Shown in pieces: positions 55,746 to 64,000 of a stretch of 64,000 bases of DNA. Made by a program: the position numbers and the translations under genes. Below the pieces are notes generated by a model, which made no database searches, was not told the origin of the DNA, and saw nothing but the letters and a program-made list of their open reading frames with translations. The stretch spans positions 244,097-308,096 of the forward strand of contig JADFCV010000004.1 of NCBI GenBank assembly GCA_017161655.1. The letters run 5' to 3'. Source of the stretch: Candidatus Sumerlaeota bacterium (GTDB lineage: Bacteria > Sumerlaeota > Sumerlaeia > Sumerlaeales > Sumerlaeaceae). Positions within the stretch are counted from its first letter, which is position 1, and every line of letters begins with the position of its first letter.

Positions 55746-56207
55746 ATGAGAATCTTGCTCGTTGATGATAATCCCGATGCTGTTCGCGTCATCGAGAATT
55801 TTTTGAAAGCCCTCGATCACATCGTTTTCTCCTATACCGACGCTCGAGAAGCCCTTCTCTGGTTGAAAGATGTGAGGCCCGAAATCGTTGTTGCTGACCT
55901 CGACATGCCAGGGATGACCGGTTACGAGTTCATTCAGCGTCTCCGTGCCTATTCTAGCTGTGCGAAGGTTCCTGTGATTTGTGTGACTGGGACAGAGGCC
56001 ACCGATCAGGAGATCTATGCGGCAGGTTTTGCCGCTATTTTGCGCAAGCCCGTCACTCTTGCTGACATGTTGGAAGCGATAGACAGTGTAAAAGGCTTAC
56101 TCGTGCAAACCTCACTGACCGAACCAGTCGCAAACAACCAAGACAGTAAGGAAAACCAGGTGCCACCTCAGCAGGAGGGAACATCTCCCCAGATAGCGGA
56201 GCAATAG
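55746..56207 (+). CDS. Stand-alone receiver-domain (CheY-like) response regulator
   Basis: Protein of 153 residues. RILLVDDNPDAVRVIENFLKALDH opens the receiver; the phospho-acceptor is Asp51 (VADLDMPGMTGYEFI), with Thr/Lys positions CVTGTEATD and RKPVTLADM. There is no output domain; the last 35 residues are a Gln/Glu-rich tail. It probably acts by protein contact or as part of a phosphorelay. A ribosome site (GAGG) lies some 10-14 bases upstream. No kinase lies next to it, and the MASE1 kinase at 29 kb already has its own partner. It stands between lolA (divergent) and ftsK. Confidence 0.88.
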   Translation: MRILLVDDNPDAVRVIENFLKALDHIVFSYTDAREALLWLKDVRPEIVVADLDMPGMTGYEFIQRLRAYSSCAKVPVICVTGTEATDQEIYAAGFAAILRKPVTLADMLEAIDSVKGLLVQTSLTEPVANNQDSKENQVPPQQEGTSPQIAEQ

Positions 56208-56365
56208 AGGGCAAAGTGCTTTCTCGTTGACGTGAGACCAGGCTTCGCGAAAAAGAATCTCATATGAACCTGATTTCTGCATGAACATTTGCAGAAACGG
56301 CTCCTGTGGACGGGCAACCACAACATAACTGTGGCTGCTCAAAGTGACTTGTGGAGGTTCAACCA

Positions 56366-58996
56366 ATGAAGGCAGACGGCACGCGGCGCGAAGCCACCGT
56401 CTTTGGGCTACGGCCCGAGGTCGTTGATGATGTCCTCGCCATCACAATCCTTCTTTTTGGAATTTTCCTTCTTCTTTCTCTCTTCACTCATTCCTCTGCC
56501 GGAAACCTCATGGGGGACCTTGGCGAACATGTGTATGGCGTATTGAGTTTTGTGTTTGGCAAGTATGTCGCCTACGTTCCCGTGCTTCTAACCCTCGCCT
56601 GGGGGATTTCGTTTTGGCGACGTCGGCGGTGGCATCACGTACCGGTTCGCGTAGCCGGTGGCTTCTTTGCCATTGTTTTCATTTGCGCAATTCTCGCCGT
56701 CCCATACGCCGAAGTCGATTTTACCAAGGAAGAAGGGTTCCGTATCGGTGGAGCACTGGGCAACTTCCTTGTTCATCGCGAATGCCTTGACCTGCGACAC
56801 CTTCTGGGCGTTGGCGGATGCTACCTTGTCTTTTCGACGCTCTTCGTTGTCAGTCTTATTGTTGCAGCGAACATCCACGTCCGCCAGCTTGCCGGGGTCG
56901 TGCTTGAGCGTATGCTCATGCGGGCTCGGTCTGCCGGACTACCCTGGGACTCAGAAGGTCCTGATGCGGAATCCGGCGGAGATTCCAGCTCCCCCATCGC
57001 ACCAGGCCCAAGATCGGGGGGGCTTTTTGCGAGTCGCGCCACCTCTAAGGCTTCGCTTTTGGAAGTGGAGAATGAAGAAGAAGTTCTGGATCGGGCAGAC
57101 AGTCCCCCCGAGGCGCACAGGTCTATCCTGTCGCATCTCAGACGGGTCCTGCGACGGACAGACCTTGAAGAGCAGCAGGTAGATGACGATGTCCCACTTG
57201 CCTCCGCGGCGGCGGACTCAGCCCCTGCGTCAAACTCTGAAACCGTGCCGGCTTTGTCCCTGACAGATGCCGAGTCGGAAAGCACCCCTCCTAAGCCTCG
57301 GTCAGAGAGCCAAACAATCCACCCCGTATTGGCACCAGACACGGACAATCAGGACCTTCTCAGCGGCGTTTTGCCGAAGCCAAATGGTTCCGTGCCCATC
57401 TTTCTCCCCAAAAGTTATGAACCTCCACCGCTGGATATTTTTGAGTCACCGGCGCGGACTGGCGATGTTACCAGCGATATCGAGATCAACGAGCTTGCAA
57501 AAGTCCTTGTCCAGGCGCTCGCAAATTTTGGGATCGAAGTCACTGTAGACCGAATCGAACGCGGGCCTACCATTATCCGGATCGAAGTCGTTCCCGCAGC
57601 GGGCGTAAAAATCTCTCGAATCACCTCGCTCGAAGTTGATATCGCCCGCGCAATGAGAGTGGAAAGTCTCCGGATCGTCGCTCCCGTGCCTAACCGCAGC
57701 ACCGTTGGGTTCGAAATTCCCAACAAAAGTCGGCGCGTGGTGCGATTGCGCGAGGTGATTGAAAGTCCACAATTCCGAAAGCATGAATCACCACTTGCTC
57801 TCGCGCTTGGCGTCACAACTACGGGTGAGCCCTACGTTGGAGATCTCGCCACTATGCCCCACCTCCTCATCGCTGGCGCCACGGGGTCGGGGAAATCCGT
57901 CTGCCTAAATTCTCTTATATGTTCGATCCTTTTCCGCATGCCACCGGACGAAGTAAAATTCATCATGATCGACCCAAAACGTGTTGAGCTCAACATGTAT
58001 CACGACATCCCACATCTGCTCGCCCCAGTAGTGTGCGATGCCAAAGTCGCTGCGGCTGCGCTCAAATGGGCAGTGCATGAGATGGAGTCCCGCTATCGAA
58101 AGCTTGAGGCACTGCGAGTGCGAAACATTGCTGCCTATAATGCCTTTGTGCGTTCGGGGGGGCGAGGCGGGACCACCAACGGCCAGAATTTTGAGTTTAT
58201 GCCCTACATCGTAATTGTGATCGACGAACTTGCCGACCTCATTCTTACAGCACGTAACGAAATCGAAGACCCAATCGTTCTTCTCGCCCAGAAATCGCGT
58301 GGTGTCGGCATGCACTTAGTGGTAGCAACTCAGCGACCATCGGTCAACGTGATCACAGGTATCATCAAAGCAAATTTCCCGTGTCGCATTGCTTTCAAAG
58401 TCGCGCAAAAAGTGGATTCACGCACAATACTTGATTCAAACGGAGCAGAGAACCTTCTTGGCAGTGGCGACATGCTTTACGCGCCCGGTGGCGGACAGAA
58501 GCCAATCCGGCTCCAGGGCTGCTATACGAGTGATCGCGAAGTCGAAGAGCTGACGAATTATCTTCGCGAACAGCAAGAACCACAGTATTGGAAAACGACC
58601 TTCATTGAGGACGAGGAGAGTCAGTCGAGCGACGACGAAGAGAGCGAAAACACTAACAGCCCAAGTTTCGAAACAGATGTTGAGCAAACTACTCGAGGTG
58701 CCCGGATGCCTCAGAGAAAACAGGAAACACAGACACTTGGCGACGACAGCGATCCAATCGATTCCGAGCTTATCCGCGAAGCTGCGATCGTCATCTTGCG
58801 GCATCGATTGGCGAGTGTCAGCCTCCTTCAACGGAAATTAAGGGTCGGCTTCGCTCGGGCCGGGCGGCTTATGGATAAACTCGAAGAAGAAAGGATCGTG
58901 GGCCCCAGTCTGGGCCCCAAACCACGTGAGATTCTGGTGGATATCGATGAGTATTTGCGAAAGCTCGAGAATGGGTGGTCCCCCGGCGATGAATGA
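56366..58996 (+). CDS. ftsK: DNA translocase FtsK/SpoIIIE
   Basis: Protein of 876 residues; ATG 56366 with GGAGG 8 bases upstream. Four N-terminal transmembrane helices (residues about 25-185) anchor it at the septum. A Ser/Glu/Pro-rich linker (about residues 190-360) follows, then the alpha/beta motor: Walker A LLIAGATGSGKSVCLNSLI (near residue 503) and Walker B YIVIVIDELADLI. The C-terminal gamma winged helix (DSELIREAAIVILRHRLASVSLLQRKLRVGFARAGRLMDKLEEERIVGP) reads polar KOPS-like sites. FtsK couples chromosome segregation to division. The linker is much shorter than in E. coli, as in most phyla. Confidence 0.96.
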   Translation: MKADGTRREATVFGLRPEVVDDVLAITILLFGIFLLLSLFTHSSAGNLMGDLGEHVYGVLSFVFGKYVAYVPVLLTLAWGISFWRRRRWHHVPVRVAGGFFAIVFICAILAVPYAEVDFTKEEGFRIGGALGNFLVHRECLDLRHLLGVGGCYLVFSTLFVVSLIVAANIHVRQLAGVVLERMLMRARSAGLPWDSEGPDAESGGDSSSPIAPGPRSGGLFASRATSKASLLEVENEEEVLDRADSPPEAHRSILSHLRRVLRRTDLEEQQVDDDVPLASAAADSAPASNSETVPALSLTDAESESTPPKPRSESQTIHPVLAPDTDNQDLLSGVLPKPNGSVPIFLPKSYEPPPLDIFESPARTGDVTSDIEINELAKVLVQALANFGIEVTVDRIERGPTIIRIEVVPAAGVKISRITSLEVDIARAMRVESLRIVAPVPNRSTVGFEIPNKSRRVVRLREVIESPQFRKHESPLALALGVTTTGEPYVGDLATMPHLLIAGATGSGKSVCLNSLICSILFRMPPDEVKFIMIDPKRVELNMYHDIPHLLAPVVCDAKVAAAALKWAVHEMESRYRKLEALRVRNIAAYNAFVRSGGRGGTTNGQNFEFMPYIVIVIDELADLILTARNEIEDPIVLLAQKSRGVGMHLVVATQRPSVNVITGIIKANFPCRIAFKVAQKVDSRTILDSNGAENLLGSGDMLYAPGGGQKPIRLQGCYTSDREVEELTNYLREQQEPQYWKTTFIEDEESQSSDDEESENTNSPSFETDVEQTTRGARMPQRKQETQTLGDDSDPIDSELIREAAIVILRHRLASVSLLQRKLRVGFARAGRLMDKLEEERIVGPSLGPKPREILVDIDEYLRKLENGWSPGDE

Positions 58997-59135
58997 AGCC
59001 GCGTTCATCCTCTAATGTTAGGGAGAGCTGTCGCTTTAGCGTTACCAGGACAAATGGAAATTTCTAAATTATAAGCTAGTGGGCAGTTCCAGACGAGGAA
59101 CCACCTATCACTTCGAGGAAGCGATCGCCAAATAA

Positions 59136-60014
59136 ATGCAGGGTTTACGCAAACGGGCGCTGGCTGGTTTTTTAGCTCTGTTACTGAGCTTTCCGCCCCC
59201 GCTGGCGATCGTAGCCAAGCCTGAACCAGTTGATCTACGCGTGCGCGTGATTGGAACCGCCAGCTTTCAGGAGCGGGCCGTCGCGCTCATCGAAGACCTC
59301 AATGCGCGGACCCAGGCTTTCTATCGCCCGGGCGACTTTGTGTACGGTTATCAGATTCTCGCTATTGAGCCAACTCGTATCCTTCTCGATAAAGACGGCC
59401 GCCAGTTCGTTCTCACGTGTACGCCTCCGGAGTTTCGTATTCCAGAAGAGACTCCAGCGGCCGGCACCCCCACAACACGTCCCAACATCTACATAGAATT
59501 GGGACCGCGTCGCCCGACGCCCTCTTTCTACGGTCGACCGCCCAGTGGCCAGCGCTGGGATGTGTGGGCCACGCCACCTTCCGCGCCATCCACCTTTTCC
59601 CGCATTGAACTTGGCGGACGTTTTGCTTTTCCCGTGGCCCAATTCAAGCGTCTCAGCAGCCCTTTCGGATATCGCCGTCATCCCATTCGTGGGGGGATTC
59701 GTAAACACACGGGGATCGATCTGGCTTCCTGGACGGGAACCAAAATCTTTGCCGCTGACAGCGGCACCGTTATCCATAGCGGCTGGTTAGGCGGCTACGG
59801 CTACTGCGTCATGATAGATCACCATAACGGCTACGTAACCGTTTATGGCCATTGCTCAAAATTGGTCGTGGACGTCGGCGACAATGTGCGCCGCGGTGAC
59901 TACATTGCCCAGGTAGGTTCCACTGGTGCCTCGACGGGCCCACATTTGCATTTCGAAGTTCGCCGGAACGGAACACCCATCGACCCCGCACCATTTTTCC
60001 GCGGCAGACTCTGA
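59136..60014 (+). CDS. M23-family (LytM) endopeptidase, exported
   Basis: Protein of 292 residues with a signal peptide (ALAGFLALLLSFPPPLAIVA). Residues about 35-165 form an unassigned beta-rich domain with a Pro-rich link. Residues about 170-292 are the LytM/M23 zinc peptidase: KRLSSPFGYRRHPI, KHTGIDLASWTGTKIFA (first His and Asp), GGYGYCVMIDHHNGYVTVYGH and THLHFEVRRNG (the HxH pair, here PHLHFEV). The zinc set appears complete, so it should be catalytically active on cross-links of peptidoglycan and not a degenerate activator. Start ATG 59136 has only a weak ribosome site. It lies 139 bases after ftsK. Confidence 0.9.
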   Translation: MQGLRKRALAGFLALLLSFPPPLAIVAKPEPVDLRVRVIGTASFQERAVALIEDLNARTQAFYRPGDFVYGYQILAIEPTRILLDKDGRQFVLTCTPPEFRIPEETPAAGTPTTRPNIYIELGPRRPTPSFYGRPPSGQRWDVWATPPSAPSTFSRIELGGRFAFPVAQFKRLSSPFGYRRHPIRGGIRKHTGIDLASWTGTKIFAADSGTVIHSGWLGGYGYCVMIDHHNGYVTVYGHCSKLVVDVGDNVRRGDYIAQVGSTGASTGPHLHFEVRRNGTPIDPAPFFRGRL

Positions 60015-60127
60015 CCTGCTTTCCTTTGTTTGTCCAAGCGCGGATTGGACTTATCATGCTTGCTGATTATTAAAAAGAAAAACGGCTTCCCGACACACGC
60101 GGTTTCCTTGCCAGTTAGCAAGTTCGG

Positions 60128-60430
60128 CTAGAAATCTGATTCTTCGGGCGGGAATCCGGTTTCTCGGTTTTCAACCATGCCTCGCCTTGCAGCGACAAGA
60201 GTCCAGATGACCACCGCGAGCCATGCCAGCCAGGATAACAGATGAAGCCAGCGAGCGCGCCAAAAAATCACACCCGCGACTCCCACCACCGCAAAAACAA
60301 GAGCGATGGCCAGCCACGTGTTCGTGTGCTGCTTCAGCCATTCTTGTGTCTCTTGGCGTGATTTCCCTACGACAAAATAAAGAAAACCAACAACCCCCAC
60401 ATAGAGCCATGGCATGAGCCACGTATACAT
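60128..60430 (-). CDS. Small three-helix membrane protein, 100 residues
   Basis: ATG 60430 has GGAGGA 7 bases upstream; earlier starts at 60445 and 60448 have none. Helices lie at about residues 4-22, 37-57 and 61-84 (PWLYVGVVGFLYFVVG, TWLAIALVFAVVGVAGVIFW, LLSWLAWLAVVIWTLVAA), joined by short basic or polar loops, with a short acidic tail (PPEESDF). No family recognised. It is convergent with the M23 gene and divergent from acpP. It may be a small inner-membrane accessory protein. Confidence 0.65.
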   Translation of the reverse strand: MYTWLMPWLYVGVVGFLYFVVGKSRQETQEWLKQHTNTWLAIALVFAVVGVAGVIFWRARWLHLLSWLAWLAVVIWTLVAARRGMVENRETGFPPEESDF

Positions 60431-60659
60431 TGACCATTCCTCCATCACGAGTCCCGACGGACGGCGTCACATTGTTCTTTTCGCATTGACTTGCTAGTCG
60501 GCTCTCTGTTGGCTGTGCAACCGCAAAACGACGCCGTTGAGGCATTGGCCGCAACTCGCTGATGACAATAAAATGCGGTGTCGTTTGTATGCCGGTGCGT
60601 CCGTTTCACCAAACGGGCGTAAGCGTGCATGAGATGTAAAACATTTGCTGGAGGAAGCG

Positions 60660-60905
60660 ATGTCAGAGAACGTCGAACAGAAGGTATGCGAGATCGTAGC
60701 GCAGGCCCTTGGTAAAAACGTAGACCAGGTTAAACCCGAGTCCTCTTTCCGGGACGACCTTGGCGCCGACTCGCTGGATGTTGTCGAGCTCGTGATGGCC
60801 CTCGAGGAAGAGTTCAATATCCAGATTCCAGACGAAGACGCCGAGAAGATCACTACCGTTGGCCAGGCAATTGACTACATCAAAAACAAGGTTGCCGCGC
60901 AGTAG
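60660..60905 (+). CDS. acpP: Acyl carrier protein
   Basis: Protein of 81 residues; ATG 60660 preceded by GGAGGAAGC. The phosphopantetheine attachment site is Ser38 in [19 protein letters not shown]. The highly acidic four-helix sequence and length match AcpP. It carries acyl intermediates in type II fatty-acid synthesis. It lies directly upstream of fabF, as in many bacteria, with a 121-base gap that contains a terminator-like element. Promoter elements upstream are not clear. Confidence 0.97.
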   Translation: MSENVEQKVCEIVAQALGKNVDQVKPESSFRDDLGADSLDVVELVMALEEEFNIQIPDEDAEKITTVGQAIDYIKNKVAAQ

Positions 60906-60920
60906 CAATCTTCTCTTCTG

Positions 60921-60934
60921 GCGCAATCTTGCGC
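60921..60934 (+). other. Short perfect hairpin downstream of acpP
   Basis: GCGCAA (60921-60926), 2-base turn TC, TTGCGC (60929-60934). Without a T-tract it is more likely an RNA end-stabilising or pausing element than a full terminator. Confidence 0.3.
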
Positions 60935-60976
60935 ACTTTGAACTTTGCAAATCTCGAATTATGCCAGTCGGCGTTG

Positions 60977-61007
60977 GGCGCTAGTGCGGTCCAGCGCCGC
61001 ATTTTTT
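60977..61007 (+). terminator. Terminator-like element between acpP and fabF with an alternative stem
   Basis: TGCGG (60985-60989) pairs with CCGCA (60997-61001) directly before six T (61002-61007), a classical intrinsic terminator shape. A competing 6-bp stem, GGCGCT (60977-60982) with AGCGCC (60993-60998), uses part of the same 3' arm, so the two folds exclude each other. This arrangement could tune acpP relative to fabF expression. Confidence 0.5.
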
Positions 61008-61026
61008 CAAGAAGGATCAGCACACG

Positions 61027-62268
61027 ATGAAAAAACGCGTTGTCGTCACAGGACTAGGAGCGATCACCCCTATTGGTAACAGCGTGGATGAGTTCTGGAA
61101 CAACCTCCTGGCGGGCAAAAGCGGAATAGGTTATATCACGAAGTTCGACACCACAGATCATTCAGTTAAGATCGCTGCTGAGGTGAAGAACTTCAACGCC
61201 GAGGATCATTTCGAGAAAAAAGAGCTGAAGAAAATTGACGATTTCTGTCGCTTCGGCGTTGTGGCCGCCCGTCAAGCTTTCGAAGACAGTGGTCTGACCT
61301 GGGAAAAAGTCTCTCCCTTCGAGGTGGGGGTCATCATTGGATGCGGAATGGGTGGCGTCATGACCATTGAAGAGCAGCACACGATCCTCATGAACCGTGG
61401 GGCTTCGCGTGTTTCGCCGTTCCTCATTCCCAAGATGATCCCCAACATGTCGAGCGGCCTCATTTCGATCTACCTCGGGGCAAAGGGCCCCAACATGACC
61501 ATCGTGACGGCGTGTGCCTCTGCAACCCATGCGATAGGTGAAGCATTCCGCACAATCCAGCGAGGGGACGCCGTCGCCATCATCACCGGTGGAACTGAAT
61601 CTACAATTTCACCTCTCTCAATCGCTGGTTTTGCGAACATGGGAGCTCTTAGCCAGCAGAATGATAATCCTCAAGCTGCCAGTCGACCATTTGACGCCAA
61701 ACGTGATGGCTTCGTTATGGGCGAAGGGGCAGGAATTATCATTCTTGAGGACCTCGACCATGCGTTGGCGCGTGGGGCCAAGATTTATGCAGAAATTGTG
61801 GGCTACGGCCTGACCGACGATGCCTACCACATGACGGCCCCTGCACCAGAAGGTGAAGGCGGGGCGCGGGCCATGAAAATGGCGCTGGATACCGCCGGAA
61901 TTTCGCCCACCGATGTTCAGCACATCAATGCCCATGGCACGAGCACCCCACTCAACGACAAGCTCGAAACGCAAGCTATCAAAACGGTCTTTGGGGATCA
62001 TGCTTACAAACTCGCCATCACGGCCAACAAATCCATGCTTGGCCACCTCATTGGCGCAGCAGGAGCCGTCGAGACCGTAGCCACCATCAAGACGCTCCAA
62101 GAAAACAAAGTGCCCCCAACCATAAACTTGGATAATCCCGATCCGGAGTGTGATCTCGATTACACCCCTCACAAACCCCGTGAAATGGAAGTGGTCTATG
62201 CTCTCAAGAATTCTCTTGGGTTCGGCGGCCACAACTGCACAATCTGTTTGAAGAAGTTCGAGCAGTAA
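61027..62268 (+). CDS. fabF: 3-oxoacyl-[acyl-carrier-protein] synthase II
   Basis: Protein of 413 residues; AAGGA 10 bases before ATG 61027. The thiolase-fold condensing enzyme carries Cys163 in VTACASATHAIGEAF and the two His residues His303 (NAHGTSTPLND) and His340 (NKSMLGHLIGAAGAVE). It elongates acyl-ACP with malonyl-ACP and is needed for saturated and unsaturated chain growth. Length matches E. coli FabF (413). It follows acpP and is followed by a strong terminator. Confidence 0.97.
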   Translation: MKKRVVVTGLGAITPIGNSVDEFWNNLLAGKSGIGYITKFDTTDHSVKIAAEVKNFNAEDHFEKKELKKIDDFCRFGVVAARQAFEDSGLTWEKVSPFEVGVIIGCGMGGVMTIEEQHTILMNRGASRVSPFLIPKMIPNMSSGLISIYLGAKGPNMTIVTACASATHAIGEAFRTIQRGDAVAIITGGTESTISPLSIAGFANMGALSQQNDNPQAASRPFDAKRDGFVMGEGAGIIILEDLDHALARGAKIYAEIVGYGLTDDAYHMTAPAPEGEGGARAMKMALDTAGISPTDVQHINAHGTSTPLNDKLETQAIKTVFGDHAYKLAITANKSMLGHLIGAAGAVETVATIKTLQENKVPPTINLDNPDPECDLDYTPHKPREMEVVYALKNSLGFGGHNCTICLKKFEQ

Positions 62269-62293
62269 TTCGGGAGCGTGTTAGCGAGTCGAG

Positions 62294-62331
62294 CGCTCCG
62301 GAAGCTTGAGACTTCCGGAGCGTTTCTTTTA
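62294..62331 (+). terminator. Rho-independent terminator after fabF
   Basis: CGCTCCGGAAG (62294-62304) pairs perfectly over 11 bp with CTTCCGGAGCG (62312-62322) around a 7-base loop, followed by TTTCTTTT. Confidence 0.9.
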
Positions 62332-62401
62332 CTATTGCGTGGGAAAAATGAAAATGGTTTTGTCACGCACCGACATCACTACGAGCAGAGAATGGGAAAC
62401 A

Positions 62402-63691
62402 ATGAAAGGCTCCCCGAGCAGATTGCTTCTCTCTTTATTATTCCTGATGATGACTTCTCTCGCAGTGGCAGCATGGCAATTTGACGTTGATCCTGCGGTT
62501 CACAATGGCCGCCCCGCCGTGATCGCCAAAGCGGCACAAGGAACGTCTGCACCCTTGCTGCTCATTGTGCGCGCCATCACGGAGGACACAAGCACGGTTC
62601 TCTTGGAGAAGACAATCGAGCCCCAGCCGTCGGTGCGTCTCGAAGCACCTAGCGTTCGAGCACCGCAAGTTGTGGAGTTTTCGCTGACGACTTCCATAGT
62701 GGATCAAAAGCCGGATTTCGTATGGCGTACTCTTGCCCTCCCAGTCGGCAAACGTCTCATCGATTATCGTGGAAAAAACACATTTCCTCCTCCTTCGGAC
62801 TTTGAAACCTATTGGCGGCAGGCGAAAGCGGACCTTGACAGAGTCCCCCTCGATCCTGTCGTGGAGCGGGTTCCGGATAAAGACACTTCGACCGGACTTC
62901 TCCATAAGGTGACCCTGCCTGCTCTGGGTGGCACGAAGATCGTTTGCTGGTATTTCGTCCCTCGTGAGGCATTTGATGATCAAGGACGAGTTCGCAAACA
63001 ATTCCCTGCAATCATCATCATGCCTGGGTATGGCGCAGAGGAGCCCCCTATCGATCGAACGTCCAGTGGCGTCATCACTCTCAGCGTAAATCCTCGCAAT
63101 CACGGCCCCTCACGCGAATACTGGAAGGCGCCAACAGAACATCTTCTCTGGAATATTGACGATCCAGATCATTTTTACTATCGCTATGCGTTCATGGATT
63201 GCCTACGTGCAGCCCAATTCCTATTCAGCCGTGCTGAAGTTGACGCCAAACGAGTAGCCTCCGAAGGCGGTAGCCAGGGCGGCCTCTTTGCGTTAGCCCT
63301 GGCAGCACTTGAGCCGCGGATAGCATGCGCGGTTTCCAACGTCACTGCTTTCAGCGCGTACGGCGACGCGATGTCTCTAGCGCTTCAAGGACACCAGGTG
63401 CAGTACGCCCGGTTTCTGAAAGAGCACCCAACTTCGGCGACTCTCATCAAGCGCTCGCTAGCCTACACCGATGGTGCGAATTTGGCCACCATGATACGCT
63501 GCCCAGTCCAGATCAACATGGGTGGAATAGACCCTGTCTGTAACTATGTTGCGGGAATCGTAATTTACAATCGCCTCATGCGTGGCGTTCCGCGCGAATA
63601 TCACGTATTACCCGATTGCGGTCACGCCGTGCCACCACCGATGCGCGAGTGGAACCAGGCATGGTATCGACGTTGGCTGAAGATTCCATGA
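62402..63691 (+). CDS. Exported CE7-family acetyl-esterase (acetyl xylan / cephalosporin C deacetylase type)
   Basis: Protein of 429 residues from ATG 62402, chosen because it begins the signal peptide ([17 protein letters not shown]); ATG 62348 would add 18 residues. The N-terminal ~110 residues are a beta-rich domain. The AXE1-type alpha/beta hydrolase follows: [36 protein letters not shown], nucleophile [17 protein letters not shown], the acid in [12 protein letters not shown], and His in [15 protein letters not shown]7 enzymes remove acetyl groups from sugars and related compounds. It sits in an exported location, consistent with polysaccharide use. Its stop overlaps the next start. Confidence 0.85.
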   Translation: MKGSPSRLLLSLLFLMMTSLAVAAWQFDVDPAVHNGRPAVIAKAAQGTSAPLLLIVRAITEDTSTVLLEKTIEPQPSVRLEAPSVRAPQVVEFSLTTSIVDQKPDFVWRTLALPVGKRLIDYRGKNTFPPPSDFETYWRQAKADLDRVPLDPVVERVPDKDTSTGLLHKVTLPALGGTKIVCWYFVPREAFDDQGRVRKQFPAIIIMPGYGAEEPPIDRTSSGVITLSVNPRNHGPSREYWKAPTEHLLWNIDDPDHFYYRYAFMDCLRAAQFLFSRAEVDAKRVASEGGSQGGLFALALAALEPRIACAVSNVTAFSAYGDAMSLALQGHQVQYARFLKEHPTSATLIKRSLAYTDGANLATMIRCPVQINMGGIDPVCNYVAGIVIYNRLMRGVPREYHVLPDCGHAVPPPMREWNQAWYRRWLKIP

Positions 63692-64000
63692 GAGTTCTGG
63701 TCACAGGGGCGTCTGGTTTCATTGGTTCAAGATTGTGTCGGCATCTTGTCAAAGCCGGGCACGACGTTGTTGCTCTCATGCGACCGCGTCTAGGTCCTGC
63801 ACGCTATCCACTTGGGCAAGTCCACTACGCACAACTACCCTACGATATCCCCCCAGCGGCTTTGGAGGGCGTTCAAGCGATCATTCATTGTGCAGGAACT
63901 ACGACAGGCCAAGCGTGGGATGAGTCGTTTGCCGTGAACGTGGAAACGCTTCGCGTTCTTGCCACTCGTGCCGCTCGTTTGCCAAATATCCAGCGCCTCA
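63688..64000 (+). CDS. NAD-dependent epimerase/dehydratase, 5' part (cut by window edge)
   Basis: The ATG overlaps the previous stop by 4 bases (ATGA). The visible 104 residues begin [24 protein letters not shown], the NAD-binding turn of extended short-chain dehydrogenases, and continue [29 protein letters not shown], with the C-A-G turn and the Asn-Val that follows. The catalytic Tyr-x-x-x-Lys lies beyond the window, so the substrate cannot be assigned. Translation is probably coupled to the CE7 esterase gene. Confidence 0.85.
   Translation, partial: MRVLVTGASGFIGSRLCRHLVKAGHDVVALMRPRLGPARYPLGQVHYAQLPYDIPPAALEGVQAIIHCAGTTTGQAWDESFAVNVETLRVLATRAARLPNIQRL

Noticed and set aside
1..64000. tRNA, rRNA, CRISPR array, insertion sequences, prophage
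   Set aside because: None seen: no tRNA T-loop in the gaps, no repeat-spacer pattern, no transposase or integrase, no terminal inverted repeats.

Overview
The window reads as chromosomal DNA of an uncultivated-type, Gram-negative (diderm) bacterium of moderate GC. An LptE-like lipoprotein, LolA, many Sec signal peptides and lipoboxes, FtsK, AcpP/FabF and M23 and Amidase_3 wall enzymes all point to an LPS-bearing outer membrane. The mix of golvesin-domain amidases, FG-GAP/thrombospondin-3 giant proteins, TIGR03663, DUF2723 and YfhO-like membrane proteins resembles poorly cultivated phyla (for example Sumerlaeota or Hydrogenedentota). That placement is inference from protein style only. I see no rRNA, tRNA, CRISPR array, insertion sequence or phage module.

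Layout. 1-9.1 kb: an exported-protein block with two golvesin-type amidases (one cut by the left edge), a beta-propeller protein, a 1004-residue protein of carboxypeptidase-regulatory-like repeats and a TolB-like propeller. 9.2-16.8 kb: a TPR protein, two tiny lipoproteins ending in a strong terminator, a SprT-like metalloprotease, a polysaccharide deacetylase, a Ser/Thr-rich exported protein, a methyltransferase and a third small lipoprotein. 16.8-28.6 kb: a 784-base gap with no gene I can support, a TIGR03663 membrane protein, then a pseudopilin, a small exported protein and a 2256-residue surface protein whose N-terminus looks like a matrixin protease stripped of its catalytic residues.

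28.7-44.2 kb (all minus strand): nine closely packed genes, transcribed in the order TldD, PmbA, an orphan solute-binding lipoprotein with a ~200-residue insertion, PdxH, a TPR-tailed membrane protein, two YfhO-like membrane proteins, and a MASE1 histidine kinase with its NarL-type regulator. 44.3-53.1 kb (plus strand): Rex, two small unknown proteins, DAHP synthase, prephenate dehydrogenase, two GT-C-type membrane proteins, a LegB-like epimerase and a sugar nucleotidyltransferase, mostly with 4-base overlaps. 53.1-64 kb: a PHP phosphoesterase, LptE, LolA, a receiver-only regulator, FtsK, an M23 peptidase, a small membrane protein, acpP, fabF, a CE7 acetyl-esterase and the start of an epimerase gene cut by the right edge.

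How it fits together: envelope construction dominates. Six large polytopic proteins of glycosyltransferase type, sugar-nucleotide enzymes, wall hydrolases, lipoprotein and LPS transport and fatty-acid synthesis lie together with two regulatory inputs, Rex (NADH/NAD+) and a MASE1 two-component pair. The most unusual items are the degenerate matrixin in the giant FG-GAP protein, the interrupted solute-binding protein, and the two-component system embedded in a YfhO operon.
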